DNA of 64,000 nucleotides from an uncultured Arthrobacter sp. (GCF_947493765.1 NZ_CANLSZ010000002.1:186001-250000); one strand, 5' to 3'. Shown: positions 9,540-21,395, numbered from the stretch's first letter. Translations and numbers: made by a program. Notes: a model not told the origin generated them from the letters alone.

Positions 9540-10157
9540 CTATCTTCCGAGGATGAGGCTCATCGCCTCGGCGCGGGTCGCCGTGTCGCGGATCTGGCCC
9601 CGGACGGCGGAGGTGACGGTCTTCGCGCCGGGCTTGCGGACGCCGCGCATGGACATGCACAGGTGTTCGCACTCCACGACGACGATCGCTCCCTTGGGCG
9701 TGAGGTGTTCCATCATCGCATCGACGATCTGCGTGGTGAGCCGTTCCTGGACCTGCGGGCGCCGGGCGAACACCTCGACGAGCCGCGCGAGCTTGCTCAG
9801 CCCCGTGACACGGCCCTCCTCCGACGGGATGTAGCCGAGGTGGGCCGTGCCGTGGAAGGGCACGAGGTGGTGCTCGCAGGTCGAGTAGAACGGGATGTCC
9901 TTGACCAGGACGAGCTCCTGGTGGTCCAGGTCGAACGAGGTCGCCAGGATGTCGCCGGCGTCCTGGTGGAGCCCGGCGAAGATCTCGGCGTAGGCCTTCG
10001 CCACGCGGGCAGGGGTCTCGAGCAGCCCGTCCCGGTCGGGGTCCTCCCCGATGGCCACGAGGATCTCCCTCACCGCCCGGCGGATACGCTCCTGGTCCAC
10101 GGGCTGGGCGACGGCCTGCAACTGCGCATCCATCATGTCGTCGTCGAACGCTGTCAT
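9540..10157 (-). CDS. folE: GTP cyclohydrolase I
   Basis: 205 residues. It makes dihydroneopterin triphosphate from GTP, the entry to folate synthesis. Zinc and active-site residues are visible in [20 protein letters not shown] and in [14 protein letters not shown], followed by TVTSAVRG. It starts 52 bases after ftsH, so ftsH and the folate genes may be cotranscribed, as is common in actinobacteria. Confidence 0.97.
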   Translation of the reverse strand: MTAFDDDMMDAQLQAVAQPVDQERIRRAVREILVAIGEDPDRDGLLETPARVAKAYAEIFAGLHQDAGDILATSFDLDHQELVLVKDIPFYSTCEHHLVPFHGTAHLGYIPSEEGRVTGLSKLARLVEVFARRPQVQERLTTQIVDAMMEHLTPKGAIVVVECEHLCMSMRGVRKPGAKTVTSAVRGQIRDTATRAEAMSLILGR

Positions 10158-10209
10158 GGGTGTCCTTCCTTCGTGGACCGCTGCCGGGCACCCACCCTGG
10201 GGTCGATCG

Positions 10210-12264
10210 CTAGCCGTCCGGGCGCTCGGCGCTGTTGTCCGATCCGGTCGACGGCAGGTCCGAGTCGTGCACGTCGAAGTCGCCGGGGATGTTGGCGGCG
10301 GCGAGCTGGTCCTGTGGCGCCACTGTACCCGGTGCGGGCTGACCGCTCTCGAGCGCCTCGGCCCGCTCCTTGCGGGAGGTGACCGGCGGGAGGGAGTGGA
10401 CGGGGCGCGTTCCCTTGGACAGCCACACCTCGCGCAGGCTCCGCTTGCGCACGTCCGAGAAGACCTCGGCGATCTCGGCCTGGTTGAGGGTCTCGCGCTC
10501 CAGCAGCTCGAGGGCGAGGCGGTCCAGGACGTCGCGGTTCTCCGTGAGGATCTGGTACGCCTCGTCGTGCGCGTTGTCGATCAGGCGGCGCACCTCCTCG
10601 TCGACCACGAGGGCTATCTGGTCGGAGTAGTCGCGGTCGCTGCCCATGTCGCGGCCGAGGAAGGGCTCGCCCGCCCCCTGCCCCAGCTTCACCGCGCCGA
10701 TGCGCTCGCTCATGCCGTACTGCGTGACCATCTTGCGCGCGGTGCCCGTGGCCTTCTCGATGTCGTTCGAGGCTCCCGTCGAGGGGTCGTGGAACACGAT
10801 CTCCTCCGCCACGCGCCCGCCCATGGCGTAGGCGAGCTGGTCGAGCAGTTCGTTCCGGCTCACGGAGTACTTGTCGTCGCTGGGCATGACCATGGTGTAC
10901 CCGAGGGCGCGACCGCGCGGCAGGATGGTCACCTTGGTCACCGGGTCCGTGTTGCGCAGCGCCGCCGCCACCAGGGCGTGACCGCCCTCGTGGTAGGCGG
11001 TGATCTTGCGCTCGAGTTCCTTCATCACGCGGGAGCGCTTCTGCGGCCCGGCGATCACGCGGTCGATCGCCTCGTCGAGGGCGCGGTCGTCGACCAGCTG
11101 CGCGTTGGAGCGCGCCGTGAGCAGGGCGGCCTCGTTGAGGACATTGGCGAGATCGGCTCCGGTGAAGCCCGGCGTCTTCTTGGCCACGGCCTTCAGGTCC
11201 ACCCCGGCCGCCATCGGCTTGCCCTTGGCGTGCACCGAGAGGATCTGGGCGCGGCCCTTCATGTCGGGGGCCTCGACGCCGATCTGGCGGTCGAACCGGC
11301 CGGGCCGCAGCAGCGCGGGGTCCAGCACGTCGGGGCGGTTGGTCGCCGCGATGAGGATCACGTTGGTGGTGGCGTCGAAGCCGTCCATCTCCACCAGGAG
11401 CTGGTTCAGCGTCTGCTCGCGCTCGTCGTTGCCGCCGCCCACCCCCGCGCCGCGGTGGCGTCCGACGGCGTCGATCTCGTCCACGAAGATGATGGCCGGT
11501 GAGTTGTTCTTGGCCTGCTCGAAGAGATCCCTGACGCGGGAGGCGCCCACGCCGACGAACATCTCCACGAAGTCGGAGCCGGAGATGGAGTAGAAGGGCA
11601 CTCCGGCCTCGCCGGCCACCGCACGGGCGAGGAGCGTCTTGCCCGTGCCGGGCGGGCCGTACAGGAGCACGCCCTTGGGGATCTTGGCGCCGAGGGCCTG
11701 GAACTTGGCGGGCTCCTGGAGGAAGTCCTTGATCTCGAGGAGTTCCTCGACCGCCTCGTCCGATCCGGCGACGTCGCTGAAGGTCACCTGCGGCATGTCC
11801 TTGGAGATCAGCTTCGCCTTCGACTTGCCGAACTGCATGACCTTCGAGCCGCCGCCCTGCATGCGGCTGAGCAGGAACCAGAAGATGACACCGAGGATCA
11901 GGATGGGGAAGATCAGGCCGGCCAGGCTCAGGAACCAGTTGCTCTCCGCGGGCTGGTCGGTGAAGCCGTCCGCGCCCGAGGTGTTGATGGCGTCGACGAC
12001 GCTCTCGGCGCGGGCGGTGCTGTAGAAGAACTGGACGCTCTTGCCCATGTCCTCGTAGTCCTCGCGCAGGGTCAGGTCCACGCGCTGCTCGCCGTCGTAG
12101 ATCTTGGCCTGCGCCACTTGGCCGTCCTCGAGGAGTCGGAGCCCCACGTTCGTGTCCACGCGGGAGCTACCCGATCCGAAGAGTGTCGGCAGGACCAGCA
12201 GCAGAGCCACGACCGCGAGGACGATCCAGAAGATCGGCCCCTTGAAGATGTTCTTGAATTTCAT
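10210..12264 (-). CDS. ftsH: Membrane-bound ATP-dependent zinc metalloprotease FtsH
   Basis: 684 residues. FtsH degrades misfolded membrane proteins and short-lived regulators. Domains in order: a first membrane helix (about 9-29), an extracytoplasmic domain, a second helix (about 110-130), an AAA module with Walker A GPPGTGKT and Walker B IIFVDEID, the second region of homology ([20 protein letters not shown]), and the M41 protease with the zinc site HEGGH. The C-terminal 60 residues are a loose, acidic tail ending SAERPDG, longer than in E. coli but normal for actinobacteria. Confidence 0.97.
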   Translation of the reverse strand: MKFKNIFKGPIFWIVLAVVALLLVLPTLFGSGSSRVDTNVGLRLLEDGQVAQAKIYDGEQRVDLTLREDYEDMGKSVQFFYSTARAESVVDAINTSGADGFTDQPAESNWFLSLAGLIFPILILGVIFWFLLSRMQGGGSKVMQFGKSKAKLISKDMPQVTFSDVAGSDEAVEELLEIKDFLQEPAKFQALGAKIPKGVLLYGPPGTGKTLLARAVAGEAGVPFYSISGSDFVEMFVGVGASRVRDLFEQAKNNSPAIIFVDEIDAVGRHRGAGVGGGNDEREQTLNQLLVEMDGFDATTNVILIAATNRPDVLDPALLRPGRFDRQIGVEAPDMKGRAQILSVHAKGKPMAAGVDLKAVAKKTPGFTGADLANVLNEAALLTARSNAQLVDDRALDEAIDRVIAGPQKRSRVMKELERKITAYHEGGHALVAAALRNTDPVTKVTILPRGRALGYTMVMPSDDKYSVSRNELLDQLAYAMGGRVAEEIVFHDPSTGASNDIEKATGTARKMVTQYGMSERIGAVKLGQGAGEPFLGRDMGSDRDYSDQIALVVDEEVRRLIDNAHDEAYQILTENRDVLDRLALELLERETLNQAEIAEVFSDVRKRSLREVWLSKGTRPVHSLPPVTSRKERAEALESGQPAPGTVAPQDQLAAANIPGDFDVHDSDLPSTGSDNSAERPDG

Positions 12265-12434
12265 TCGTCTCAGGGCAGCAAGCCCTGTCCCTCCTGCTGG
12301 TGCAAGTAAAAATGTGCGGGCGCGCTGCCGGAGCCGCCCGGCAGGCTTCCCAAGATATACACCGTCCGTGCTGCACCACGCATGACCGGCGCCAATAGTT
12401 CCCTCTGGGCGTACTGCCGACGGGCGGCGGGGGC

Positions 12435-12986
12435 CTACTCGTAGATGTGCGGGGCCAGCGTGCCGATGAAGTCGAGATTGCGGTACTTCTCGGCGAAATC
12501 GAGGCCGTAGCCCACCACGAACTCACTGGGGATCTCGTACCCGACGTACTTGACGTCGATCTCCACCTTCGCGGCGTCGGGCTTGCGCAGCAGGGTGCAG
12601 ATCTCCACCGAGGCCGGTCCGCGCGAGAGCAGATTGGCCTTCAGCCAGGAGAGCGTGAGCCCGGAGTCGATGATGTCCTCGGCGATCAGGACGTGCTTGC
12701 CCATGAGGTCCGTCTCCAGGTCCTTGAGGATCCTGACGACGCCGGAGGACTGCGTCCCGGATCCGTAGGACGAGACCGCCATCCAGTCCATGGTGACGTG
12801 GGAGTGCAGTGCGCGGGCCAGATCGGCCATGACCATCACCGCGCCCTTGAGCACACCCACCAGGAGGATGTCCCGGCCCTGGTAGTCGGCGTCGATCTGC
12901 GCCGCGAGTTCGGTGATCCGCTGCTGGATCTCTTCCCTGGTGTAGAGGACGTGCTTGAGATCTGACCGGACGTCGTTGGAATCCAC
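12435..12986 (-). CDS. hpt: Hypoxanthine phosphoribosyltransferase
   Basis: 183 residues from GTG. It salvages hypoxanthine (and guanine) to nucleotides with PRPP. The PRPP-binding motif is [14 protein letters not shown], with the earlier [17 protein letters not shown] and the C-terminal [22 protein letters not shown], all typical of bacterial Hpt. It starts three bases after the tilS stop, and the tilS-hpt-ftsH order is widely conserved in bacteria. Confidence 0.96.
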   Translation of the reverse strand: MDSNDVRSDLKHVLYTREEIQQRITELAAQIDADYQGRDILLVGVLKGAVMVMADLARALHSHVTMDWMAVSSYGSGTQSSGVVRILKDLETDLMGKHVLIAEDIIDSGLTLSWLKANLLSRGPASVEICTLLRKPDAAKVEIDVKYVGYEIPSEFVVGYGLDFAEKYRNLDFIGTLAPHIYE

Positions 12987-12989
12987 CGA

Positions 12990-14084
12990 TTACTCCTGGG
13001 TTGGACGGCGCGACTTCTTCACGCCGGCACCGTTGCTGCCAAGGACAAGATTGCCATAGCTTGGTTCCCCCCGGAGAACCGAGCGCCCCCGGACCTGGCG
13101 GTGGACGCTCACCCCGCCCCCGAGCTGCACGGGCCCGGCGGACCCCTTGCGCTCCAGCAGCGACTCCGCCGCGCGGAGCCGTTCGGCGCTCGGCTGGAAG
13201 GCGCCGAGCTCGAGGGCAGCCAGGGCCAGCACCCGCTGCCGCAGTGCCGCCGGGAGGGCGCGCAGATCCTCCTCCGGGAGCAGCACCTCGCCGTCGTCGC
13301 CCTCCGTCCGCATCCCCGAGTACGCCCGCCGGCTGAGATCGGAGAGGTGATCGGCGTCCTGTCCGAGGATCCGCGCCGAACGTGCCAGCGCCTGCGCGAT
13401 GCCCGGGCCGAGCCGGTCCTCGAGGAACGGCAGCACCTCGGCGCGGACCCGTGACCGGGCGAACGCCGGATCGAGATTGGTCGGGTCGTGCCATGGCTCG
13501 AGGCCGTAGAAGCCGCAGATGGCCTCGGTGTCCGCGCGGCGCAGCTCGAGGAAGGGGCGGAGGTAGGGACCGCGGCGAGCCGGCATGCCGGCGAGGGACC
13601 GCGTGCCCGAGCCCCTGGCCAGGCCCAGCAGCACCTGCTCCGCCTGGTCGTCGAGCGTGTGGCCGAGCAGGACCGCAGAGGCCCCCAGCGTGGCCGCGGC
13701 GTCGTCGAGCGCCGCGTACCGCGCGCTGCGGGCGGCGGCCTCCGGCCCCATGCCCTCGCTGTGGACCGCGACGCGGTGCACGTGGACGGGAACGAGGCCC
13801 AGGCCCCGCGCCGCGCCGGCGGCACGGTCGGCGATCGCGTGGCTGTCGGGCTGCAGCCCGTGGTCGACGACGACGGCCCCGACCCGGGCGCGGCCGGTGT
13901 GGACAAGGTGAGCGGCGACCGCCGCGAGAGCCAGCGAATCGGTTCCGCCGCTGCAGGCCACGAGGACGAGCGGCAACCCTGCGGGATCGTCCGCGCCCGG
14001 CTCCGCGAGGATCCCCTCGAGGCTCGCACCGAGCAGATTGCGCGCGGTGCCCACCGCGGGCAGCAGCCGGGGGCGTCTAGCCAT
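12990..14084 (-). CDS. tilS: tRNA(Ile)-lysidine synthetase
   Basis: 364 residues. It attaches lysine to C34 of the CAU tRNA-Ile so that it reads AUA. The PP-loop ATPase signature is ACSGGTDSLAL (about 44-54), with the later LLGHTLDDQAEQVLLGLARGSG and the RPFLELRRADTEAICGFYGLEPWHDPTN strip characteristic of TilS. It overlaps the metalloprotease stop by eight bases upstream and is followed at once by hpt. Confidence 0.95.
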   Translation of the reverse strand: MARRPRLLPAVGTARNLLGASLEGILAEPGADDPAGLPLVLVACSGGTDSLALAAVAAHLVHTGRARVGAVVVDHGLQPDSHAIADRAAGAARGLGLVPVHVHRVAVHSEGMGPEAAARSARYAALDDAAATLGASAVLLGHTLDDQAEQVLLGLARGSGTRSLAGMPARRGPYLRPFLELRRADTEAICGFYGLEPWHDPTNLDPAFARSRVRAEVLPFLEDRLGPGIAQALARSARILGQDADHLSDLSRRAYSGMRTEGDDGEVLLPEEDLRALPAALRQRVLALAALELGAFQPSAERLRAAESLLERKGSAGPVQLGGGVSVHRQVRGRSVLRGEPSYGNLVLGSNGAGVKKSRRPTQE

Positions 14085-15213
14085 GGCGGCGCAGGCTCAT
14101 CCTGTCGATCCACTCGTCGGGTGCGTGGATCTCCTGCTCGGTGGGCAGGTGTGCGGCCGATTCCCAGACCGCGTTGAAGCCGTCCATGCCGGTCTGGCCC
14201 ACCACACGGCGGACGAACTTCGAGCCGTCGCTGTACTGGCGCATCTTGGCGTCCAGGCCCATGAGCTGCCGGATGAGCTTCTCGAGGGGCCCGCGGGAGG
14301 TGCCGCGGGCGTTGAACCGCCGGCGGATGGTCTTGACGGAGGGGACGATGCTCCCGTCCACGCCGTCCATCACCACGTTCGCGTGACCCTCGAGCAGGCT
14401 CATGACGGCGGTCAGGTGGGAGAGCCGGGCCTTGTCCTCGGGGCCCTGGAGCATCGACAGCACGCCGCCGTCACGGGGCTGCTCCCGGGTCTCCACCGCT
14501 GCGTCCGGGGAGCGCGGCGCCGTCGATGCGAGATTCCTGACCGCTGCTCCGAGGCGCTCGGACAGGGAGTCGGCCTTGTCCATCAGACCGGAGGTCAGCT
14601 CGCCGATGTGGCTGGTCATGTGGTCCCGCAGCCAGGGCGCGGCGGCGAACTGCACGCGGTGGGTCTGTTCGTGGAGGCACACCCAGAGCCGGAAGTCGGA
14701 GGGGTCCACGTTCAGTTCGCGCTCCACGGCGATCATGTTGGGGGCGACGAGCATGAGCCTGCCGCCCTGTCCGTGCCGGGAGGGGACGAACGGGTCGTAC
14801 TGTCCCAGCACCTTGCTGGAGAGGAAGGCGAGGATGGTGCCGAGCTGCACGCCGGTGAGGGTCCCGCCCAGGGCCAGCGACGCCGAGCGCATCACCTCGG
14901 GCCGCGCGGCCGCGAGCTGGTCCAGGGCGGGCTCGAGGAGCGTCCGGAAGCTCTGGGCGTTGGCCCTGGACCACGAGGCGCGGTCGATCACCAGGAGCTC
15001 GGAGTCACGGAGGTCCCGCGCGGCGTCGAGCCGCGAGATGGCGTGGACGTGGGCCACGGAGTCGTCGGCCAGGCGGCGGATGTTCTCCACGGCGCGCGCT
15101 ATCTCGGCCGGCTTCATGGTCGGTCCGGCCGGTGTCAGGGACGCCGCCGTGGAGGCAGCGATCTCCCAGTTGACCAGCTGCGGGCGGGGTGGCGCTGACT
15201 CGTTCCGGGACAT
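14077..15213 (-). CDS. Zinc-dependent metalloprotease, DUF2342 family
   Basis: 378 residues. The zinc-binding helix is seen as LHEQTHRVQF (HExxH), and the strongly conserved second half includes SLLEGHANVVMDGVDG and a K-rich RRRFNARGTSR segment. These are features of the actinobacterial DUF2342 / F420-associated hydrolase family, which is often annotated as coenzyme F420 biosynthesis-associated although the substrate is unknown. It lies directly upstream of tilS, a conserved placement in actinobacteria. Confidence 0.9.
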   Translation of the reverse strand: MSRNESAPPRPQLVNWEIAASTAASLTPAGPTMKPAEIARAVENIRRLADDSVAHVHAISRLDAARDLRDSELLVIDRASWSRANAQSFRTLLEPALDQLAAARPEVMRSASLALGGTLTGVQLGTILAFLSSKVLGQYDPFVPSRHGQGGRLMLVAPNMIAVERELNVDPSDFRLWVCLHEQTHRVQFAAAPWLRDHMTSHIGELTSGLMDKADSLSERLGAAVRNLASTAPRSPDAAVETREQPRDGGVLSMLQGPEDKARLSHLTAVMSLLEGHANVVMDGVDGSIVPSVKTIRRRFNARGTSRGPLEKLIRQLMGLDAKMRQYSDGSKFVRRVVGQTGMDGFNAVWESAAHLPTEQEIHAPDEWIDRMSLRRHG

Positions 15214-15279
15214 GCGCCTATTCGATCACATCCCGCGGACACGCCGGATCCATCGGCAGCCTCCGGCCGGCGGGGACGG

Positions 15280-16689
15280 TCACCGGCAGCCGCACGAGGC
15301 CAGGGTGGCCGCGGCGCCGTCCGCGGCGGCCCGCGCCCGGGCCGTGTTGCCGTCGAGCCCCGTCGCGAGGAAGGAGAACACGAGCAGCCGGCCGTCCACC
15401 GTCACCACGTGCCCCGAGAGCGCCGTGACGGCGTTGAGCGTGCCGGTCTTGGCCCGCACCACTCCGGCACCCGCGGCTGATCCGCCGTCCTCGAACCGCC
15501 CCGACAGGGTCCCCGTGGCCCCTGCGACGGGCAGCGAGCGGGCCACCGCCACGAGACCCGGGACGCCCGAGGTGGTCGTGGCGCGGAGCAGGACGGCCAG
15601 CTGGACGGGGGAGACGGCGTTGCGGACCGACAGTCCCGCCGCGTCCCCGAGGACCAGTCCCTCGCCGGGTACACCGAGGCGCTCGGCGGCGGCGGCGAGG
15701 GTCCGGGTGGCGCCGTCGGACGACGCCGGCCTGCCGCTCCTCAGCGCGGCGCCGCGCGCCAGGGCCTCGGCCAGGTAGTTGTCGGAGACCTCCAGCATGC
15801 GCCGCACCTGGTCCTCCAGGGGTGCCGACTCCACCGCGGCGACGACCCGGGCGCCACCGGGCGCACTCGCCCGTTCCACGCCTGGGCCGACGGTGACGCC
15901 GCGCTCGGCCGCCGCTGCGGAGAGTGCGGCGGCGAACGTGCGGGCCGCGTCGAGGGCCGCGTCCTGCGAGCGCGGTCCGCTGGTCCGCCCCTCCCCCGGC
16001 CAGGCGGAGTTGACGGCGAGGGCATGCACCGGCGCGATCTGCCCCGCGTCGATGTCTCCCCGGGCCCAGGTGGGGTTCAGCGCGGGGCCGGTGAACAGGC
16101 TGTCGTCGAGATACACCGTGTAGGGCCCGGCCCCGGGGTCGAGGGCCTCCGCCGTCCCGGCCGCGAGGGTGCCCAGCCCGGCCTGCCCCACCACCGCGTC
16201 GGGATCGGAGGGCCCGGCACCGAGGAGGACGTCGCCGCCACCGTGCAGGTAGAGCGCACCGGGCCGGTCGGTGGAGGCGAGGACCGACGTCGTGAGGCGC
16301 TCCCCGGGCTCGGCGTAGGTCATGGCCGCGACGGCCGTGAACAGTTTGATGTTCGAGGCGGGCGCCTGCAGGCGGGCTGCGTCCCGGGAGAAGAGCACGG
16401 TGCCGTCGCTCGCATCGACCACGGTCCCCGCGAACGTCCCCGGGCCCTGGAACCGGAGGGCGGCGTCGAGCCGGGGGCCGAGCACCGCCGGGTCGGGAGC
16501 GGGGGCTGACGGGGACAGCGGCGCCAGGACCTCCGGCGGCGGGACCGCGGACGGCAGGAGCTGCTGCGTCGGAGTCACGGCGGACGGTGCCACCGGCCCG
16601 CGCGACGTCGGCTCGAGGGTCACCCGGACTCCCACCACCAGCACCAGGACCGCCAGGAGACCCGTCAGCAGGCGGAGCAGGCGCGTCAT
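15280..16689 (-). CDS. dacB: D-alanyl-D-alanine carboxypeptidase/endopeptidase (PBP4, peptidase S13)
   Basis: 469 residues from ATG 16689 (MTRLLRLLTGLLAVLVLVVG), which gives a signal anchor; the open frame upstream is not coding. It trims or cleaves peptidoglycan cross-links outside the membrane. The three penicillin-binding motifs are present: SxxK as SNIK in QAPASNIKLFTAVAAM, SxN as SDNYLAEAL and KTG as RAKTGTLNAV. A long Ala/Pro linker follows the signal segment. It is divergent from ppa. Confidence 0.95.
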   Translation of the reverse strand: MTRLLRLLTGLLAVLVLVVGVRVTLEPTSRGPVAPSAVTPTQQLLPSAVPPPEVLAPLSPSAPAPDPAVLGPRLDAALRFQGPGTFAGTVVDASDGTVLFSRDAARLQAPASNIKLFTAVAAMTYAEPGERLTTSVLASTDRPGALYLHGGGDVLLGAGPSDPDAVVGQAGLGTLAAGTAEALDPGAGPYTVYLDDSLFTGPALNPTWARGDIDAGQIAPVHALAVNSAWPGEGRTSGPRSQDAALDAARTFAAALSAAAAERGVTVGPGVERASAPGGARVVAAVESAPLEDQVRRMLEVSDNYLAEALARGAALRSGRPASSDGATRTLAAAAERLGVPGEGLVLGDAAGLSVRNAVSPVQLAVLLRATTTSGVPGLVAVARSLPVAGATGTLSGRFEDGGSAAGAGVVRAKTGTLNAVTALSGHVVTVDGRLLVFSFLATGLDGNTARARAAADGAAATLASCGCR

Positions 16690-16843
16690 CGTGTCCTTCC
16701 ACGTCGCAGGGTCGATCAGGGCCGGCTCGACGGTCGGATGCCCTGGTAGGGGCGGGCGACCGATATGTTGGGAACCGACGAGTAAACAGTAGACCGGCAG
16801 GGCGCGGCCGCGGCCCAGCACCGACCCATTCCCAGGAGTTGCC

Positions 16844-17410
16844 ATGAAGCTCGACGTCACCATCGAGATCCCCAAGGGTTCGCGCGTGAAGTACGAGATC
16901 GACCACGAGACACACCGACTGCGCCTCGACCGTGTCCTGTTCACCTCCATGCAGTACCCCACGCACTACGGCTACTTCGAGAACACGCTCGGGGAGGACG
17001 GCGATCCGCTGGACGCGCTCGTGATGCTGCAGGACTTCGACCTGATCCCGGGGGTCCTCGTGGAGTCCCGGCCCGTCGGTGTCTTCAACATGACCGACGA
17101 CGGCGGCGGGGACGCGAAGATCCTCTGCGTGCCGGTCGATCCCCGGTTCGAGCACATCCAGGAGCTCTCCGACGTCCCCGTCTTCCTGCTCGACGAGATC
17201 AAGCACTTCTTCGAGCGGTACAAGGACCTCGAGCCCGGCAAGTGGGTGGAGGCCGCCGACTGGGCCGGCCGCGCGGAGGCCGAGGCGGAGGTCGAGGCCT
17301 CGCTCGAGCGCTTCCGGGCGCTCGGGGAAGGCAGCGCGGAGGACCAGCCGCAGGGCCGCGACATCGACGTCGAGGCGGAGAACGCCACCGACTCCCCCGA
17401 GGGCCGCTGA
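16844..17410 (+). CDS. ppa: Inorganic pyrophosphatase
   Basis: 188 residues, family I. It hydrolyses pyrophosphate and so drives biosynthesis. The metal-binding signature is [10 protein letters not shown] (about 51-60) in the [14 protein letters not shown] context, with KVYEIDHE-like substrate residues early (VKYEIDHET). The last 25 or so residues form an acidic tail beyond the usual core end. AGGAGTTGCC precedes the ATG at RBS distance. It is divergent from dacB. Confidence 0.96.
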   Translation: MKLDVTIEIPKGSRVKYEIDHETHRLRLDRVLFTSMQYPTHYGYFENTLGEDGDPLDALVMLQDFDLIPGVLVESRPVGVFNMTDDGGGDAKILCVPVDPRFEHIQELSDVPVFLLDEIKHFFERYKDLEPGKWVEAADWAGRAEAEAEVEASLERFRALGEGSAEDQPQGRDIDVEAENATDSPEGR

Positions 17411-17452
17411 CCCGGAGAGCGGGCCGCTCCTGCACCCGGACGTCCTGAGGCC

Positions 17453-18076
17453 ATGCACTTCGTCCTGACCATCAACCAGCGCGACTCCCGCGAGGTGGGA
17501 GATCTCGTCGACGAGCTCCTGGGGACCCTGCGGTACCTCCCCACGCTGGTCCCTTTCCAGCGGTCCGTCGGTGACGAGGTGCAGGGGGTGGTGGACACCG
17601 CGACGACGGCGGTGGACGCGGCGCTGCGGGCCCTGCGGTCCCGCCGGTGGTACGTGGGGATCGGCGTCGGGGGGCTCACCCCGCCGGTACCCGAGCGGAT
17701 CGTGCACGCACAGGGGTACGGTCTGGTCCTCGCCCGGAGGGCCGTGGACCGCGCGCGGAGGACCGGGGAGCGGATCCCGCTCGCCGTCGAGGGCCCCGAC
17801 GCGGAGATCGCGGCGGAGGCCGAGGCCGTGCTGCGCCTCCTCGGGCGGATCGTCCACACCCGCACGGACGCGGAGTGGGCCGTCCTGGATCTGCTGACCC
17901 CGGGGGCCCGGGGCCAGCAGAAGTACGTGGCCGAGGAACTCGGCGTCACCGCCCAGGCCGTGAGCCGCGCCGTCGTCCGCTCCCACTGGACGGAGGAGTG
18001 GGCCACGCGCCCGGCCGCGGCCCGCCTGCTGGACCTCGCCCACAAGCCGGCCGCGCTCGCGGACCCGGTCCCCTGA
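17453..18076 (+). CDS. SatD-like protein with C-terminal helix-turn-helix
   Basis: 207 residues. The N-terminal two thirds resemble the SatD family (an early LVDELL helix, then FQRSVGDEVQGVVDTA, GIGVGGLT, and ARRAVDRARRT). The C-terminal third has a helix-turn-helix (GQQKYVAEELGVTAQAVSRAV, about 153-175), so it may bind DNA. SatD proteins are of uncertain function, originally linked to acid tolerance in streptococci. It lies 42 bases after ppa on the same strand. The family call is by eye and moderately certain. Confidence 0.6.
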   Translation: MHFVLTINQRDSREVGDLVDELLGTLRYLPTLVPFQRSVGDEVQGVVDTATTAVDAALRALRSRRWYVGIGVGGLTPPVPERIVHAQGYGLVLARRAVDRARRTGERIPLAVEGPDAEIAAEAEAVLRLLGRIVHTRTDAEWAVLDLLTPGARGQQKYVAEELGVTAQAVSRAVVRSHWTEEWATRPAAARLLDLAHKPAALADPVP

Positions 18077-18164
18077 GAACCACACGGGGCCCGGCAGCGC
18101 CCCGGCAGCGCTCCGGCGGACGGCGGTGGTGGCGCGACCCGTGCGGGTCCGCGCCTCCAGGACC

Positions 18165-18209
18165 GCCGGACGACGGCCGGACGACGGCCGGACGACGGCC
18201 GGACGACGC
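18165..18209 (+). repeat. 11-bp tandem repeat abutting the gdhA stop codon
   Basis: Four consecutive copies of CCGGACGACGG (the last one altered) end at the gdhA TAG. It fills most of the gap between the convergent SatD-like and gdhA genes. No hairpin with a T tract accompanies it. Confidence 0.85.
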
Positions 18210-19613
<1,404 letters not shown>

Positions 19614-19783
19614 TCATAAAGAGATGAAGCGGCGATGACATCTACGCCGGCAGGTCGGCCGCCAGCTGCACTGAGGAGAACGGGCGGTGGCAGGGGACGG
19701 GGTTCCTGAGCAGACGGTGAAATACGACATAGCCGTCAACCCAACGAGAACGTCTATCTCATCGTTCCACTACACCGTGAAGA

Positions 19784-19806
19784 AGGGCCTTGCTCGCTCA
19801 GGCCCT
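19784..19806 (-). terminator. Terminator downstream of the M16-like gene
   Basis: Read on the minus strand, AGGGCCT and AGGCCCT pair around a nine-base loop, followed by TCTTC. It lies about 40 bases past the M16-like stop codon. The rest of the 299-base gap 19545-19843 holds the presumed gdhA promoter and no convincing gene. Confidence 0.55.
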
Positions 19807-19843
19807 CCGACGGATTCACCTATCGGGGTGAGGCAGCGCCCGG

Positions 19844-21301
19844 TCAGCCGACATTCGCCCGATAGGTGAGGGAAGGATCGACGCGGCTTTCGATGAGGGC
19901 AAACGCCTCATGCCCCTTTGCGAACCAGGATCGTTGAAGTTCCACAGACGCGGCATCGACCCCGTGAAGTGCGATTCCGTAGGACGTGTATTCGAGTCCG
20001 CGAACGTCTTCCCACCGGATCGTGGTCACCACACGGTCCACCAGGCTTACGCCATCATCGCCGATCACGAGGCGAGCCTTCGACGGGACTCCTTGGAAGG
20101 ACCCACGGAGGCTGCGCTTGAAGGCACGTCCGGATACCGGTTCGTGGGCGCCGGTGCCGAAACTGTTCAGGGTGGGATCCGACGTACCTGTTCCCTCGGG
20201 CATACCTACGAGCTGAGGGTCGAATCGAAGGGACAGCACATCCTTCACCGTCTGCGACGTCACTGCCGCGGTCTCGGTGACCATCTGTTCCGGACTGATG
20301 ATCTGCTCCCCCACCAGGTGACGTCGGGCGGCATCCGTGGCGGCGACAACTGCTGAGCGAGGATCCGCTACGAAGCCTGCGATGTCGTCCGTCAGCTGCT
20401 GCAACTCCAACTCGTCAGGCCCATTCGACGCCAGCTCTTGCAGTATCTGCCGAAGCTCGCTGCACACCAGGTCGGCATTCTCCCTCCGTGGATCGGCGGT
20501 GAAGCACACGATGCTCTGATGTCCGCCACCCTCGAAAAGGTCGAACTCGATGTCGTAGATCAACCCACGCTGCTTCCTCAGATCAGCCAGGGCTCGCTGA
20601 CAGACGATCTGCGCCATCGCGGAGGCGCTCGTTCTCGCCGATTCCGACCCGGACTCGTACTCGAACGACAACGCGAGGGGAGGCCCGCCCAGCTCGAACC
20701 AGAGCGGCATCGGAAGGCCTCTGGTCGGAACGGCAACAGAAGGGTGCCGGGCTTCACCGGGAGGAAGAACGAGGGACAGGCCCGGAGGAGGAGGGCCCGT
20801 CAACGCCAGCGCCGCATTACCACTCGTGAGAAAGTTCCTGATGACTTCTTCAACGGCGTCCTGACTGATGCTGGTGAGTGCCGGCTGATCGACCCCTGCA
20901 AGCCCTAACGAGGAGAGGCCGTACCTGCGTAGGAGGTGCTCTGCAACTGCTGGTCCTACAACAGATGAGGCTTCCGCAGCTAGAACCTTTCTCTCGACTT
21001 CCAAGGAGCCGAAATCGGGAACGCAAATGTGTGCACAGACGTCGTTGAGGAACGCGACCACCTGCTCGGGGCGGCCGGTGGCTTCGAACGACATGAAACT
21101 CAGCTCAACCGTCGCATTGTGATCGTGCCGGGGTGACGGTACACCGCTCATCACGACATGTTCGGCGAGATGGGTGATGCCCGAGGTCATTAGGGACTCG
21201 TCTCGAACTCCAACACGAAATACGAGTTCGGCACTCAGGGGAGGGGGACCCTCGACCCAGAAAACGGGTACCCCGTCGATCTCGACCCTATTGAGTGGCA
21301 T
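19844..21301 (-). CDS. M16-family (pitrilysin-like) peptidase with C-terminal PH-like domain
   Basis: 485 residues. The inverted zinc motif HxxEH is intact as HLAEH (residues 44-48), and the third ligand is probably E110 in KVLAAEAS, as in M16 proteases. A second, inactive M16-like half spans about 195-370 (KQRGLIYDIEFDLFEGGGH). The last 90 residues (about 395-485) look like a small PH/GRAM-type beta domain (ARLVIGDDGVSLVDRVVTTIRWEDVRGLEY), which is unusual. No signal peptide is seen. Base composition is clearly less GC-rich than both neighbours, which suggests transfer. The substrate is unknown; M16-like proteins sometimes process peptides. Confidence 0.8.
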   Translation of the reverse strand: MPLNRVEIDGVPVFWVEGPPPLSAELVFRVGVRDESLMTSGITHLAEHVVMSGVPSPRHDHNATVELSFMSFEATGRPEQVVAFLNDVCAHICVPDFGSLEVERKVLAAEASSVVGPAVAEHLLRRYGLSSLGLAGVDQPALTSISQDAVEEVIRNFLTSGNAALALTGPPPPGLSLVLPPGEARHPSVAVPTRGLPMPLWFELGGPPLALSFEYESGSESARTSASAMAQIVCQRALADLRKQRGLIYDIEFDLFEGGGHQSIVCFTADPRRENADLVCSELRQILQELASNGPDELELQQLTDDIAGFVADPRSAVVAATDAARRHLVGEQIISPEQMVTETAAVTSQTVKDVLSLRFDPQLVGMPEGTGTSDPTLNSFGTGAHEPVSGRAFKRSLRGSFQGVPSKARLVIGDDGVSLVDRVVTTIRWEDVRGLEYTSYGIALHGVDAASVELQRSWFAKGHEAFALIESRVDPSLTYRANVG

Positions 21302-21395
21302 GCCTCGATCCTAGGTCGAGACAAGGATTCCGTAAGAGCGACACGAGGCCGGCACCGACTACGAGCTTGACGAACGAAATTGTTCGGCGACGCGC

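Noticed and set aside
15218-18085. Open frame of 955 codons on the minus strand
   Set aside because: Runs antisense to ppa and the SatD-like gene and out of frame through dacB; composition is that of a shadow frame.
19687-19869. 60-codon open frame after gdhA
   Set aside because: No RBS, no family resemblance, overlaps a terminator and the 3' end of the M16-like gene.
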